Origin: Rotaria sp. Silwood1
Lineage: Eukaryota > Rotifera > Eurotatoria > Philodinida > Philodinidae
NCBI GenBank assembly: GCA_905250075.1
Contig: CAJNOP010000032.1
Span: 503,675-567,674, forward strand
DNA: 64,000 bases
Direction: 5' to 3'
Shown: positions 1-11,753 of the stretch, piece after piece
Layout: every line of letters begins with the position of its first letter
Numbering within the stretch: the first letter of the stretch is position 1
Notes under the pieces: generated by a model
The model's database searches: none
Seen by the model: the letters and a program-made list of their open reading frames with translations, nothing else
Told to the model about the DNA's origin: nothing
Translations under genes and position numbers: made by a program

Positions 1-715
1 AGATCTACAAGATTGAAAATCTATCTTTCGAGCTATAGAAAATTATTACTTTAAAACATCGCTCTGCAAAAGTGAAAAAAACAAGCTTGAACAGGTTAAT
101 TTTGCAAGGAATTATTGACTCTGCTAGATCGATATGTTTAATAGGTTAAATGAATGCTCATAAGAAGTTAGAGAAAACAAATACTGAGTCTGGCGTTACT
201 TATCGTAAATGGGATGAGTTCGATTTGGTTCCAGAAAACGCGAATCGATTCCATCTAAATCTGACTACGGACTTGCAGTATTGGTATAAATAGTGAAATA
301 CTAAGAGTAAGCTGCCGACACAGAATTCACTGTAGCACTGCTAACATTGATACACTAATTTTATCAAAATAAATCCTTTTCGAATCAGCATGTTTCCAGT
401 ACTTCAGTGAACATTGCTGTCAGTGTGCACATCACTAAATCTGGTAGTATAATACGTTTATTAAATTGTCTATAAGGTTTAACTGAGTTCGATTCAGTTC
501 CAATTAATCATTAACTAATTCGATCTCTGTCATTTACCTTCAACATTTTGCAAAGAATACATCTTTAAAAGCTTTGAAGGTTTCCAAAACATGACAATGA
601 CTTAACCTACATAAGGCATTTCAAATTCTTATTAAAGAGTATTTTGTACTGAACAACATTTGATAATTAAATATATTTTTAACACAAAAAATGTTTTTCG
701 TATACGTCAAAAAGT
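1..715. other. No gene recognised (probable intron or flank of the USP-like gene)
   Basis: AT-rich sequence with stops in all frames and no coding stretch that I can join to the following exon. Because the next gene lacks the start of its family's protein, this is probably intron, or sequence flanking a 5'-truncated copy. No promoter or repeat recognised. Confidence 0.4.
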
Positions 716-3700
716 TATGATGTTCTTTTTATTGAGGATATATACGGTATAGGAAGTCATTTTTATGTTGCGAAAAAACTTCGTTCTGGTCAATTGCATA
801 TAATTAGTGAATTAACAAATTCAAATGATGACATAACATTAGATAAAAATGATCTATCAAATTATCGTCATATGATTGTTTTTAAACATCCATCAACGCT
901 ACAAGATACAGTTCTACAAGGTGAAGAATTTGAACCAATAATGTTAAATATAGTCTATGGTTTTCCTGATGCACATATTCATGCATCACGCTTACAAACT
1001 ACACGACATGTATCAAAAAATACTACATTATTTGAATTAAAAAAACATTTATTTTATGATTTTTATCAACATGATGATCCACAAATTTTGAGACAAGTTC
1101 GTATGGGTAAATTAAATTTAGAAGAAAAAAATAATCGTAAATCACGTCGGGAATATAAAACTGATGAAGAAAAACAAACATTAGCACAATTATATTTACA
1201 TGATGGTGATACATTAGGTATTGATAATAAAAATTCTTTGTAAGTTATTTATTTATTTGTGTTTCATCATACATACATATTAATTTATATTCTAGTGTAC
1301 CAAGTTGGAAAGATGCTTCTTCAAATAATACTAATATGGGAAAAACTCATTTATCATTAACAGTTAAAAATAATATTGATTCAACGAATACAAAACCAAT
1401 GACATATAGTTGTTTAAATACAACAGTAAGATTAATAATAAATAAAGTGAAGGCAAAAAGTTGAGAAACGAAGTATTTTTGGCTTTTTTCTTATCGATAA
1501 TAGTTAAAATAAATCAGGAAAAGATTCGATTAATTCAAACAATTTCCTATCAGGAAGATACTTTTCCAATTCCCATTAACAGGTGTGGATGAATAGGCTT
1601 CTGAAAAACTCAAACTGCCAAAATCAGTTCTCTGAAGTCTATCTAAACACTTTTCAAATAAGTCCATCCGATAGAGAACATATTTCAGAATCAAATAAGA
1701 TGTTCAACCGGTCTCTATAATCTGTCTTCAGCGAACAATAATCATTGTGCGACAGGTTTAAACAGCTTTTTCTATCTGCAGGATAGGAATAGGGTAAGAA
1801 ACGTTAGGATAGCGTGTGATTGGTACAAAAAATGTTTAGAGTAGAATTAGAATGTTGTTCATATTGCTAGAAGTTTTTGCTAAGTAACTTTGAAGGTACG
1901 CCTGACATCTTTCTGATTTAGAAAAATTCAGTCTTTATGTTAAAGTGAAATTAGGTTTTGGGAAAGACAAGTTAGTAACGGACAGGTGGGACAAATGATA
2001 ATGAAACTATTTGCAACTTAGTATATTGGAAAAAGGATATGGGGAATTTCTGGATAATTCTAGTTGCAAGTGAACATATTCTCAGTGCAAGTCGAAGAGT
2101 TTTGAAGGAGACAAGACAGAATTAAGTGGTGGCATAGTCAATGAAACTTTAGTCTTATGAAACTTTTGAAACATATGATAGTTTTGTACTTCATTATCGT
2201 TGCCAACCAATAAAACATGCTGAAACATCATGAAGAAAATATCATCCTAATATATGTCCAAAGTCTGGAAATCTTTTGGGTGGGTTTAGGGAGAAAGTCT
2301 ATAGGGTGGAGTATAGTATACGAAAAATGTCTCACTCTGCAGCAGTCGCCGTAGAATGAGTACAGTTCATTGAAGATAGGTTTTAGAGAGCTCGAAAACA
2401 TCCTAAAGTGCTCCGAAATGTTTTCTCTATCAGATAGACTTTTTAGTAAAAAGTTCTTGTTAGAGTCCAGAAAATTGATGTTCGCAGTCTTGATTTTCTA
2501 GAGACGCTTTCACTCAAACCTGCTGCCAGATATTTGACATGGATTTCTTCTGATTGAGTATTCTTTCAATTACTCAAATCTTCTTCTTCTATTTGTTTTA
2601 GCTGTGATGATTGAGGGAAAAAGTTTAAAATATTTAATTTTCAAACATTTTGTCTCCATTTTAATTGTACACTGCAAAATGATTGTTTGTTTTCTAGCCT
2701 ATTGGCGAAGTTAAATTAATGGCTATTCAAGCATTCGGTTTATCATTGGATCCATCCATGTGTCGATTACATATTGATGATGATTCTGATGTAGCACATA
2801 TTCCTCGTATGCGAAATTTTGTTTTTATGTAGAAAAATTTTTATTGTTTAATTTTCTTATGTTAGTCTATGATCATCAAACTGTCGATACAATTGATTTT
2901 AAACAAAACAATACAAATCTTTGTTTAAAATTAGGTCAAGCACTTAAGGAGAATAATCTTCTAATTTATTTTTTATCTGATCGTGAACCTAATTCACTTG
3001 AACTTGTTGTTGATCAAAGTATGACATTAACTGATTTATGGAATTTAATTAAACAAGAACTTCATATGGATAGTAAGAAAAATGATTTCTTTATTTAATA
3101 TGAATGATTTTCTTTTTTCTTCGTATTATTAGATAATGATAATGAATATCATTTATGTGAAGTTACAACATCATTGATAAATGATGGTCCACCATTGAAT
3201 GATTTTGATCAACCATTATTAGTTAATGGACTTACAAATGGTGCTCAATTAATCATGCAATCAGGCAGTGTTGCACCGAGAAATCATGTTCGATTGAAAG
3301 TGTTTAGAATTATCAACAAATACTACAAACCAAATGAAGCTAGTAAGACTGAATTTCGTCTAGCGAGGGAACATCTCTAAGTGTGACGTGCCAATTACAC
3401 TGCTATTTTTCCGGCACGTAGACTCCGACAAGACCAGAAGAAACATATAAGGAGTTGTTCCTATGCATTGTCTTTCTCGAATTATAATAATTTTACTGAA
3501 CTCTTCATTTCTGACAAAGTACTTGCGAAAAAACCAAATTACGAAATTTCAACGAGAAATTTTGTCTATAGTCGAATCTCATGGTCCTTAGAATACTCCA
3601 ACAATCTCAGTCTAAACATATGTTCTTCTTGAACCATTGAATATTCAAAAAAAGAGTCAAGTGTTCAAAGCAAAGATAAATAAGCTCAAGGTTTTGAAAA

Positions 3701-5184
3701 TTCAATATCTCAAGAGCAACATATCCTTTCAGACCGAAATCTTCAGGGCATTCTAAGGTTCATGAGACCTACCAATGGACAAAACTTCAGGATAAAATTT
3801 CCTAATCCGATTTTTTCACAAATACCTTTCCAGGGATCAACGACTAAGTAAAATTATACTAACTTGTAGAAGAGCAGCGCATGGGAACTTGAGTTTATCG
3901 AGTCCAAAATTTTCGAACTCGAAACCAATCAGATCCAGATGCGAAAACAACTCGACAGACTCTATCGAGACCAAAGTCATATAGACCTCTGCTAGTTTCA
4001 TCAGAGCTTATGCATGATCAAAATATCAGTTCGATTGGCAAGATACATTTGCGAACTTTTCTTCATAAGATAAAAAGTTTTAAAAATCGACTAGTCTATT
4101 TCGAATGCTTTAGTTTTTTGAAAATGAAATCTATTATCGATTATAAAATATCTTTTTTTTTCTTGAGGAAAGTTCAATGATAAAATGTTTTGTTTGTCTC
4201 ATTTAATTTTTTTAACAATCGTTGCAAGAAACTTAGATGATGTACACCTAATGATCTTCTTTTTGTTTTCTTTTCCTAGTTCATACTCGACCTACATTCG
4301 AAATGATTGAACTAGAGAAACGATTTGAATTACCAATCATATCTTCATTTAATGTTCTTCGTGAATATATAGCGAAATTCATTGATTTTGAAGTTCCATC
4401 GAATTATATTAATGATGCTCAACCATTGGAATTCATTCGTCTCTATGACATTGAAAATGATCAACCAACATCAATTGTACATGAACCTATTTCAACAACT
4501 CTAAAGTAAAATATTTCTTATAAAAAGCATGGAGACGTCATTTTATTGTTTGTCCTATTTAGACAAGCAAAAGTACGCGATTTATGTTCATATGCCTTTG
4601 AAATATTATCTCATCCTGAACATTTAGCAAAAAAAGATTTACTTCTTAATATTGTTTATGCGAAAGATACTATTAATAATTATTTTCAACATAAATTTGA
4701 ACTTCATTGGCCTATACGAGACAATACAGCTGCTAAATATGAATATCTCGAACATCATATTTTATCGCATTTAAAATCATTTACAAACGAGAATTTTTAT
4801 GACAAAAATGATTCAAAAGAAATAATTAAAATAACAATAGCACGTTATTTTCCTGAGCGAGGACAATGGATGATAATTGATCCTTCATTAATTACAAATA
4901 AAAAAGTAAAAGCATCAAGTCTTAATCTTAAACTTGAACCGTATAAATTACTTGATTTTACTGTTGTTGGTATACTTGACGGTGAACATTTAACGGAAGA
5001 AGATTTTGATACTCAATTTGATAAAATCAAAAGACAAGAACTTGAACATCAAAAAGAACAAAAAAGAATTAATCGTGAAAGAAATCGAACTGAAAATGAT
5101 CGCAATCAACAAAATGGAAATAGTGCACGTCGAAAATCACCACAGAATACCATGCGGATTAATGTTGATGATTTTGATGGTTAG
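716..5184 (+). CDS. C-terminal part of a USP40/USP47-like deubiquitinase (serial ubiquitin-like folds), 7 exons seen
   Basis: Seven exons can be chained: about 716-1242, 1296-1422, 2698-2806, 2866-3072, 3133-3342, 4280-4505 and 4563-5184, stopping at TAG 5182-5184. Donors are GTAAGT, GTAAGA, GTATGC or GTAAGA-like, acceptors end in TAG, and all junction phases are compatible. The product is a chain of beta-grasp-like segments (for example LNIVYGFPDAHIHAS, LNTTPIGEVKLMAIQAFGL, KQAKVRDLCSYAFEILSHP) and ends in a charged Glu/Arg/Asn-rich tail. Such serial ubiquitin-like domains C-terminal to the protease are typical of USP40/USP47-type enzymes, which remove ubiquitin from substrates. That assignment is an inference; the catalytic Cys/His boxes are not in the window. 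Two introns are long (1423-2697 and 3343-4279), the others about 50-60 bp. The left end is uncertain because upstream exons are missing or off-window. Its last exon is copied twice downstream as pseudogenes. Confidence 0.5.
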
Positions 5185-5321
5185 TCACATTCAAAAGTTA
5201 TTTCAATAGTGTTATTTATATATATATATTTTTTATAATTAAAACTATTCATTCCAGAGCATGTGTTGAATTTTTTTGTAAAAAATAAAGCCTACAATTC
5301 GATTGATTAATTCTATCTTTA

Positions 5322-5883
5322 TTAACGTAATTCATGTCGTATACCTAAAGCACTATTACAATAGGGGCAATAATGAGTTACTTTTTTACATGCTGGCAAC
5401 CAAAATGCTAGCAAGCCTAAAATGCAGGTGAAACAACATAAGATCACAAAACCAATAAAAGTAATCGTTGTAATTTCTAATTCTACACGTGTTTCTACTG
5501 TGGCACCACATCGTGGACAAACAAGCACAACCGATCTACGTGGCCATTTATAGCTGTTAGATGTCAGTGCTCCTGCACTTGTTAGATAGTTTGTTGATAA
5601 ATCTAAAAAGAGAATTCTTACACTCGTATAAAAATAAGGTTAAACTTTTACTCTGATTGTTATTGACAGGAAATGGTTGTTGCTGTATAGGTATCGAATA
5701 TGGTGCTGATGGAATAGCCGTTGCATAAGGTGGTAGTTGTTGGATTGGTGTCTGATATGTTGGTGGTACTTCGAGATTCATATTCATGTTATCAACGTAT
5801 TGCAGTTGTCCATATGCATCAGAATTTATCGATCGCGTATAGTAATTATTAGATGGCAACTGATCAAAAAAAGTTTGCTGCAT
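5322..5883 (-). CDS. LITAF-domain membrane protein, copy A
   Basis: Two exons, 5883-5652 and 5602-5322, give 513 nt (170 aa). Start ATG 5881-5883 is chosen because the protein then begins MQQTFFDQ, matching the starts of copies B and C; the upstream in-frame GTG is not needed. The N-terminal half is Gln/Pro-rich with a PPTY motif and a PSAP motif, the signals by which human LITAF binds NEDD4-type WW domains and TSG101. The C-terminal half is a LITAF domain: CPRCG, a hydrophobic membrane-embedded stretch, then HYCPYCN, forming the split zinc-binding fold of the monotopic endosomal LITAF family. It is convergent with the USP-like gene, with stops about 140 bp apart. It is the first of three paralogs in the window. 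Confidence 0.85.
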
Positions 5884-6159
5884 ATCATTAATTGCTTTTA
5901 ACTGGAACACTTGTCAAAAGTAAAACGGGCAATTAATGTCTCTGTACATAGGAATAATCGACACACCTAACGTAACATTTTTTTTTCTTTTAATTAAATA
6001 TCGTGTTCATTCAGCTGTAACTGTGACTACCGCTACACATTATTTGCATTGAGTTTGTGCATATAAAAATTTTCCTTAGAAAAAACTTTATACAACTACC
6101 TTTGTTATTACCTTTTTTGGACACTAGTTTCAAACCTGTTTCGTTTCTGAGAAAAAAGA

Positions 6160-6231
6160 TTCCGACGCCGGGAATCGAACCCGGGCCTCCTGCGTGAAAG
6201 GCAGAAATCCTAACCACTAGACCACGTCGGA
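6160..6231 (-). tRNA. tRNA-Glu (anticodon TTC), unit A copy 1
   Basis: 72 nt. The 7-bp acceptor stem TCCGACG/CGTCGGA is perfect, the anticodon arm CTGCCTTTCACGCAG gives TTC, and the T arm holds a good B box (GGTTCGATTCC). An A box (TGGTCTAGTGG) is present. Six T residues follow the 3' end on the transcribed strand, a Pol III terminator. It reads as functional. It lies 277 bp upstream of the LITAF A start, a spacing close to that in unit C. Confidence 0.95.
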
Positions 6232-6329
6232 CTGTTATACATATTTTGTGCCGATAGTTATATTTCTTAGCAATTTTGTTATGAGCAACAGAAAAACTTG
6301 GTTATGACTATTTTCTAGAAAAAAAAGCA

Positions 6330-6371
6330 TGCCGACGCCGAGAATCGAATCCAGACCTCCTGTACGAAAGA
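6330..6371 (-). pseudogene. tRNA-Glu pseudogene, 3' half (unit A copy 2, split)
   Basis: Matches the 3' half of the neighbouring tRNA-Glu with several substitutions (GCCGACG acceptor strand, mutated T arm) and stops within the anticodon arm after gtacgaaag. A run of eight T on the transcribed strand just beyond its 3' end is the retained terminator. The missing 5' half is found 4.7 kb away at 11070-11102, so this is one tRNA gene interrupted by an insertion. Confidence 0.8.
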
Positions 6372-7129
6372 CAAGTGTTTTTTTTATTACGCTTCTAATT
6401 GTAACACTCACAAATTCTTACATGATGATATAAGGAGACATTATGATTTTTGAGCAATAAGTACGACATAAATCCGATGAGTTTTACAGTTACCACCAAT
6501 ATCATTGTACAGTGTATTCACTCTAGTTACATGGGTGTAAGAGTGTAAATAGAGAGATACATAGAGAAAAGCAAGAAAAAATCATAGAACATGCAGAAAT
6601 TCGAGAAGAAGGAAGTAAATGAAAGACAGAAGCCATTAGTCATAGTGAATCGATTACGAGCTGAGGTAAAGGTGCAACAATGCACGAGTCAAAAACTAAC
6701 TTTGAGTTGCTGCTGTAATGGTAGTTCTTGTGACTCGAAAAGCAGTGGGTCGAAGGAAAATAACCATGCTTGATGAGTAAATGTATATGCGAATAAAAAA
6801 AACATTGTTTAAGCGCTTTGTTAGACATGAAGCATTTTGTTCTTAAATATTTAACCTTATCTAACGATTTCTTAATGTTTTCTATGCATCTATCAACTGT
6901 TAATTTCAAGGAAAACTTATTTGTTCATGTAAATCCTATATATTTAAATGCAATTAATAATTTGATTTGTTGTCTATTCATTTCTATATACGCTCTTGGT
7001 TACCGTATTTGCACATAAAACAGCTGTGCCATTGATTTTGACAAATTTATAAGTTGTTTCCATTTTTTTTAGTATATCAGATGGGATCGGACAATCATGT
7101 ACCTTTTTGTTTTAAGTATTCGATCAACG
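6372..7129. other. Left part of the 4.7 kb insertion; no gene recognised
   Basis: Lies inside the insertion that splits tRNA-Glu copy 2. It starts with a T-rich stretch, which would fit a poly(A)-like tail of the minus-strand LINE at this end. I could not recognise the expected remainder of a reverse transcriptase here, so this part is deleted or too decayed to read. Short open frames near 6.6-7.0 kb look incidental. Confidence 0.35.
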
Positions 7130-9790
7130 GTGCTGGCTCGTCTCTGACTAGTATCTGAACATATTAAATACTAGTTTTTCGAAAATTTTGGAATGTGTTG
7201 CTACTAAAGTTATTAAACGTGTTTGATTGCATTTTGGAACACTTGCTTTGTATTTATTTAGAGTCACTATTTTTGCTAATTTCCATTTGGTTTAAGATCT
7301 GCATTTGTTTAGCCAGTGTTTAAAACAATTTAAAAGACATTCGATATAACTTGGAAGAAGTCTCTTCATCAACGAGTTCGAAATCTGATCATAATTTGTT
7401 GATTGTTTCGGTTTAAGAGAGCCAATGAAACGTCTGATTCCTTCAATACTTGTTTTTTCCGTTTGTTCAGTTGAATTTGATAATATCTTCAATATTTCAT
7501 TGCATTCACTGTCAATTTTCACTTCATGTAAATTTTGATAATCGATCGAGAATATTATGAACTGCTCACTGTAATACTCATGTAATTCTTTCGTATTTTC
7601 ATTCTGCTCTAATATTACTTTATTAGCACTCAATAATTCATAAAACTATTGTGTGCGTCATTTATAAATACGAGACAGATATGAGCAACGCATTTTATTC
7701 CTATTGTCATATGTTTATTGCATTGTGACTTAAAAGCCATGCCACTGAGTCACTTTATACTTTCCTATCTTACTTTTATTTTTCTTGACAAGATTCATGA
7801 TAATACTGTAGTTTCTTCACCTCAGATGCCTCTTTGACGTAAATGATAATATTTATTTCTTATTTTTCTGACTTCTTTTAGTTTCTCGATTGTATTATGA
7901 GGTAATTTTAGTCTTTATTTCTCTTATTGCATTCCACTGAGTTAGTCTGTTCTTGATATCTGCGATAAAATGCACGTGCTAAAAAAACCATTCATTTATG
8001 GTTGTTTTCTTTTGTACTTCTGCTCAGAGTGTTTGAAACAGAACTAAAATAGCCTAAAACGCCTTTCAGTTAGTACGGAAGAAAATGCTTCTCATATCGA
8101 AAAAGTATTTTTCACAAGTCAAAACAAGAGGCCAGTAATCATTAGTGCCGAAGTGCAATGTTTTTCACAGTTTAGTTTTTATAACTGAGATGAATGAATC
8201 CATATTGAGTATCGAACGTTTTAATGAAGATGATGTCGATAGTATGTAATGGATATTGTTCTCTTCGATTCAAGGTTTTTATCATACTCATCTCTTATCC
8301 GTTGAAAAGCTGTATGATTCTCTAACTGTTTCATTAAAGTCTCCAGTGACAATGGTGACTTCCACCATTAATGAAAGAATATCATCAAGATAACGTTTTT
8401 GATCATTTAGCCAGTAAATATTTTTTACACATACTGGTTCTGAGAGTCCTGTTATATCAATGAATACTGTATTTTGTATATCTATCTTGATACACGATGC
8501 TCTAAGACGTTTTTCTAGTGCTATACAAATCCCTCAACCGCGATTATCATACGTTCTAATAAATTATTAAAATGTGATATTTTATTTGTGTCCAATAGCT
8601 CATTCACTTCAATGAATATGCATATGGATACTTTAATTGTGTATACTAATTAATTAGCTGCAAGTGACCGTTTACCTCATCCATCGACACTATAACATAT
8701 CAGTTTTAGAGATACATTAATGCTGTTAGGCATAGATATATTATTATTCTTCCATTAGTTTAGCACTGAACTCAAGAGCTGACTAGAACACTATTCATTG
8801 AAGAGCTCAGCAATTAGTTGTTAATCATCTACTGAAAAATTTCATCGCTGTAACTGGTACATTGCTGGTTCTATTGAGTAAACGAAACAGATCTTTTAGA
8901 GAAAAATGACGCGCGAACAAATTAAGCGCAATATTAAAACTACTTGTGATTTTTTACGATCCATGCATCACCATGGTTCATTTCTTCCAACATGATGGAT
9001 GGTTTATTTTGAATGTTTGGTGATATTGCACATTTTCGTCTTAGCTCATAACTGTTGCATAAATTATTATTCTGGCTACACAGTTTATCAAAGAAGAATT
9101 GTAGAGCTGATGTGAAATTCAGTAATTTCGAATTTACTTGATTCCTTACCGATTAGATACTATGTTGAATTAGTAATCGTACATATAATCAATTAGGTCG
9201 CTGATATTAGATGTCACTTTGTATCTAAGACTGTTTCACTCAAGTTTGAATCGGTCCTCTAAAATTTTTCTCCTCGTCTCCAATTACTTTGACGCATAGC
9301 GATCAGATTTTCATTTATAAGAAGACGTGTTTTTGTTAAAGCGAATGCATCATTGGTACATATTTTTTTTAAACATAATTTCATGATGCTTGGTGAGGCT
9401 TTTTCGATTCACTCAGTGGTGAAACATTTTGGTCTTTCATATTAAAAACAGCTGGTTGGTTAGTATATTTATTTTGACGTAGTTTTTCGTATTTCAAGGC
9501 TTTATTATCATGTTCTTTTGCATCAACAAGATATTGTTAGATGAGTGAACATGTACCATGGAGTGAATGGTGCTTATAATCACCTTGTACACGTTTCGAT
9601 ACGTTGGTGTAATTGTAATCTTCCTTTTTTGATACTTCTTCTAGGCAGATTTAACACTAGAGTGAGCACTCTTTACATGTTTACGTAGCTGTACTAATTC
9701 CCGACATCGAACACGATATATCATACGATTTTCAGTTAAAAATGGAGTGAAAATTAGTTATACGATTCCTAGTTGAGATGTGACTAAGTT
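7130..9790 (-). pseudogene. Non-LTR retrotransposon (LINE) relic: gag-like, AP endonuclease and partial reverse transcriptase
   Basis: On the minus strand, in 5' to 3' order, decayed fragments of a LINE are readable. A gag-like zinc-finger stretch lies near 9.6-9.7 kb (YRVRCRELVQLRKHVKSAH) with more gag-like sequence to about 9.38 kb. An AP-endonuclease stretch at about 8.3-8.6 kb includes a VTGDFNETV motif, equivalent to the family's GDFN box. A reverse-transcriptase start at 7633-7292 (LKPKQSTNYDQISNSLMKRL) continues after a stop as KLAKIVTLNKYKASVPKCNQ and LVATHSKIFEKLV. Many stops and frameshifts make it dead, and the catalytic YxDD region is not found. It lies inside the insertion that splits a tRNA-Glu gene. 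Confidence 0.8.
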
Positions 9791-9848
9791 CAAGAGCTAT
9801 ATTATATTTTTTAAATTCGTTATGAGGAAATGGATACCATTAGACTTT

Positions 9849-10126
9849 CCCAGGTCGAATTCACCCTGTCGAATGCGATAGAAATTCGCCGGAATTTGTC
9901 GGAATCCTAACCACAGGATTCCGACAAGTGGTTCTGGATGTCGGAAAGTGTCGGAGTTTCAGGGATTTCGCAGGATCCTGATTATTCCGACATCCGGAAC
10001 CTCCTGTCGGAATCCTGTGGCTAGGACGCCGACAACTTCCGACGAATTCCCGTCGGATCCGTTAAAATCCGGTAATTTTTCCGATATAATCCGACGTAAT
10101 CCGACAGTCGGATCGAATCACCTGGG
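9849..10126. mobile_element. Small MITE with iterated GTCGGA/TCCGAC words
   Basis: A 278-bp GC-rich island with inverted ends: CCCAGGT at the left and ACCTGGG at the right, with further inward similarity (CGAATTC-like and GATTCGATCCGAC). The interior repeats the hexamer GTCGGA or its complement more than a dozen times in both orientations and holds an internal inverted repeat around GGAATCCT. I could not find a convincing target-site duplication, so the superfamily is unassigned. Confidence 0.6.
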
Positions 10127-11069
10127 AATTCATTCATACGCATAATGCATTTATTTTGTATAATCGAATAATGTAATAGTACATTTAATTTTCTCATCGA
10201 CTTATTCAATTTCCAATACGCGTGGTGCGTAATGAATAACCAAAGCGAAACAATTTTAAGTATACTTAGCTGTAATAGTTTTCAAATGGGAACTGTTAAC
10301 TACTATTAATAGCGCCATATAATTGTCTTTGTTGCTCAGTCCTTATTAGACGATTACTTGACCATCCTACTAATGAATAGTGTTACAAGTTAACATTTTG
10401 TGGTTCGAAACACTTTTAAAATATATTTCCAGTTTCAAAAGCTGATCGCATCCGCTATGAAGTATAAGCCTACTCAAATTCAGTGAAGAAACACGACCGA
10501 CTACAGGATACAGCTTGTTTCAGCCGACCGAAGCGAAGTGATTTGAGTTGTCACTGATTAGTTGTTGTTGCAGCTACTCAAGTTTTGTAGTGTATGGTTC
10601 GTACAATATGTTTGCCTTTACATTCAAAATAGATGGATTTTACTGTTGGCTTTCAGCAGTTTGTCCATGTTACGTATGCCAAACGAACCTCTAAACATCA
10701 TGAGCTCATTTAAATTGAATAAGTTGGTAGACATCACACAACATTTGCAAATTTTGTCCTAGTGAACGAAAAAAGCCTTCACGCTGCCATATATTACTGT
10801 CATCATGCTATGTTCGTGACTAAAAGTCAATTTTCTGATTTGGTTTTCACATGTGGTACTCAAAATTCATATCTCATTCACTTGGATTATGTTCAGCTGT
10901 TTACAAATACCTGTTCTACTCAATTACGTCGGCGAAGAGAGAATCATTCAATGTCACGCAGTTGTTGTTCCGTGAATCACGCCAAGTACTTCCAAGATGT
11001 GACGAGAGAAAAGTAGGTGACCGAACAAGGAAAACGTCATCTCTCTTCACGAAGGCCATTCAAGATATG
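10127..11069. other. No gene recognised; right part of the 4.7 kb insertion
   Basis: No protein or RNA family recognised. The short open frames near 10.56-11.08 kb have no recognisable similarity and probably occur by chance. The segment ends exactly where the 5' half of the split tRNA-Glu resumes. Confidence 0.4.
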
Positions 11070-11102
11070 GGGCAGAAATACTAACCACTAGATCACGTCG
11101 AA
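11070..11102 (-). pseudogene. tRNA-Glu pseudogene, 5' half (unit A copy 2, split)
   Basis: Reads, on the minus strand, as the acceptor, D-arm and anticodon-stem 5' half of tRNA-Glu with three or four substitutions, and begins at the point where the 6330-6371 fragment ends. Together the two pieces account for one complete tRNA-Glu. Confidence 0.8.
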
Positions 11103-11171
11103 CTGTTATGCATCTTTGGATTCATTAACTATCATTTCAAGCAATTCTCCGATGAGCAGCAGAAAAAAAGA

Positions 11172-11269
11172 TTCCGACGCCGGGAATCGAACCCGGGCCT
11201 CCTGCGTGAAAGGCAGANNNNNNNNNNCTGCGTGAAAGGCAGAAATCCTAACCACTAGACCACGTCGGA
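11172..11269 (-). tRNA. tRNA-Glu (TTC), unit A copy 3, interrupted by an assembly gap
   Basis: The 3' part (11172-11217) and 5' part (11228-11269) are identical to the other intact tRNA-Glu genes. They are separated by ten N (11218-11227). The 16 bases before the gap are repeated immediately after it, so the gene is most simply one ordinary 72-nt tRNA-Glu in which two overlapping contig ends were joined without being merged. A poly-T terminator is present downstream. Confidence 0.85.
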
Positions 11270-11753
11270 CTGTTATTGATATGTGGATGTGATAATTAGA
11301 ATTTATAAGAAACTGTTGAACAGCGGCACGAAAATTTGTGGATGAGAAGTTTGAGAAAAAAGGACTGCGAAATTAGAACTCCAACGCGGGCATCGTGCAT
11401 CTAAACTCGGAACGGTACAGGGCAAACTACGCTGGATGGGTAGCAGAGGTGTCCATAGGGCAGGGCAACCCTGCCCTGTCCTGTACCTTGTCCTGCCCTG
11501 AACAGGGAAAGGGTGAAAAAATGAATTTTTACCCTGCCATGGACAGGACAGGATAGCACATGCCAAACTACCGTACAGGGCAGGGTGAATCTTTTATACC
11601 CTGTCATATTTGAAAATACGAAAATTAATTTTTTCACTTTTCGTCTTGGAAAACAACGTCTAATTAGTTCGCGACAGCTACGAATGAAAATTAGACTGCA
11701 GAGGGCGACGCTATCTAGTATACAATATTTTCCTCTACGAATATACATCTAGA

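Noticed and set aside
6011-6217. Minus-strand open frame running through the tRNA-Glu gene
   Set aside because: It translates the tRNA itself (GGPGSIPGVG); the structured tRNA explains the sequence.
11303-11748. Minus-strand frames rich in Pro/Cys/Arg near 11.3-11.75 kb and the similar one at 13.1-13.4 kb
   Set aside because: Both are translations of the CAGGGCAGG-word ends of the hAT element; the frames cross the element boundary into unrelated flank.
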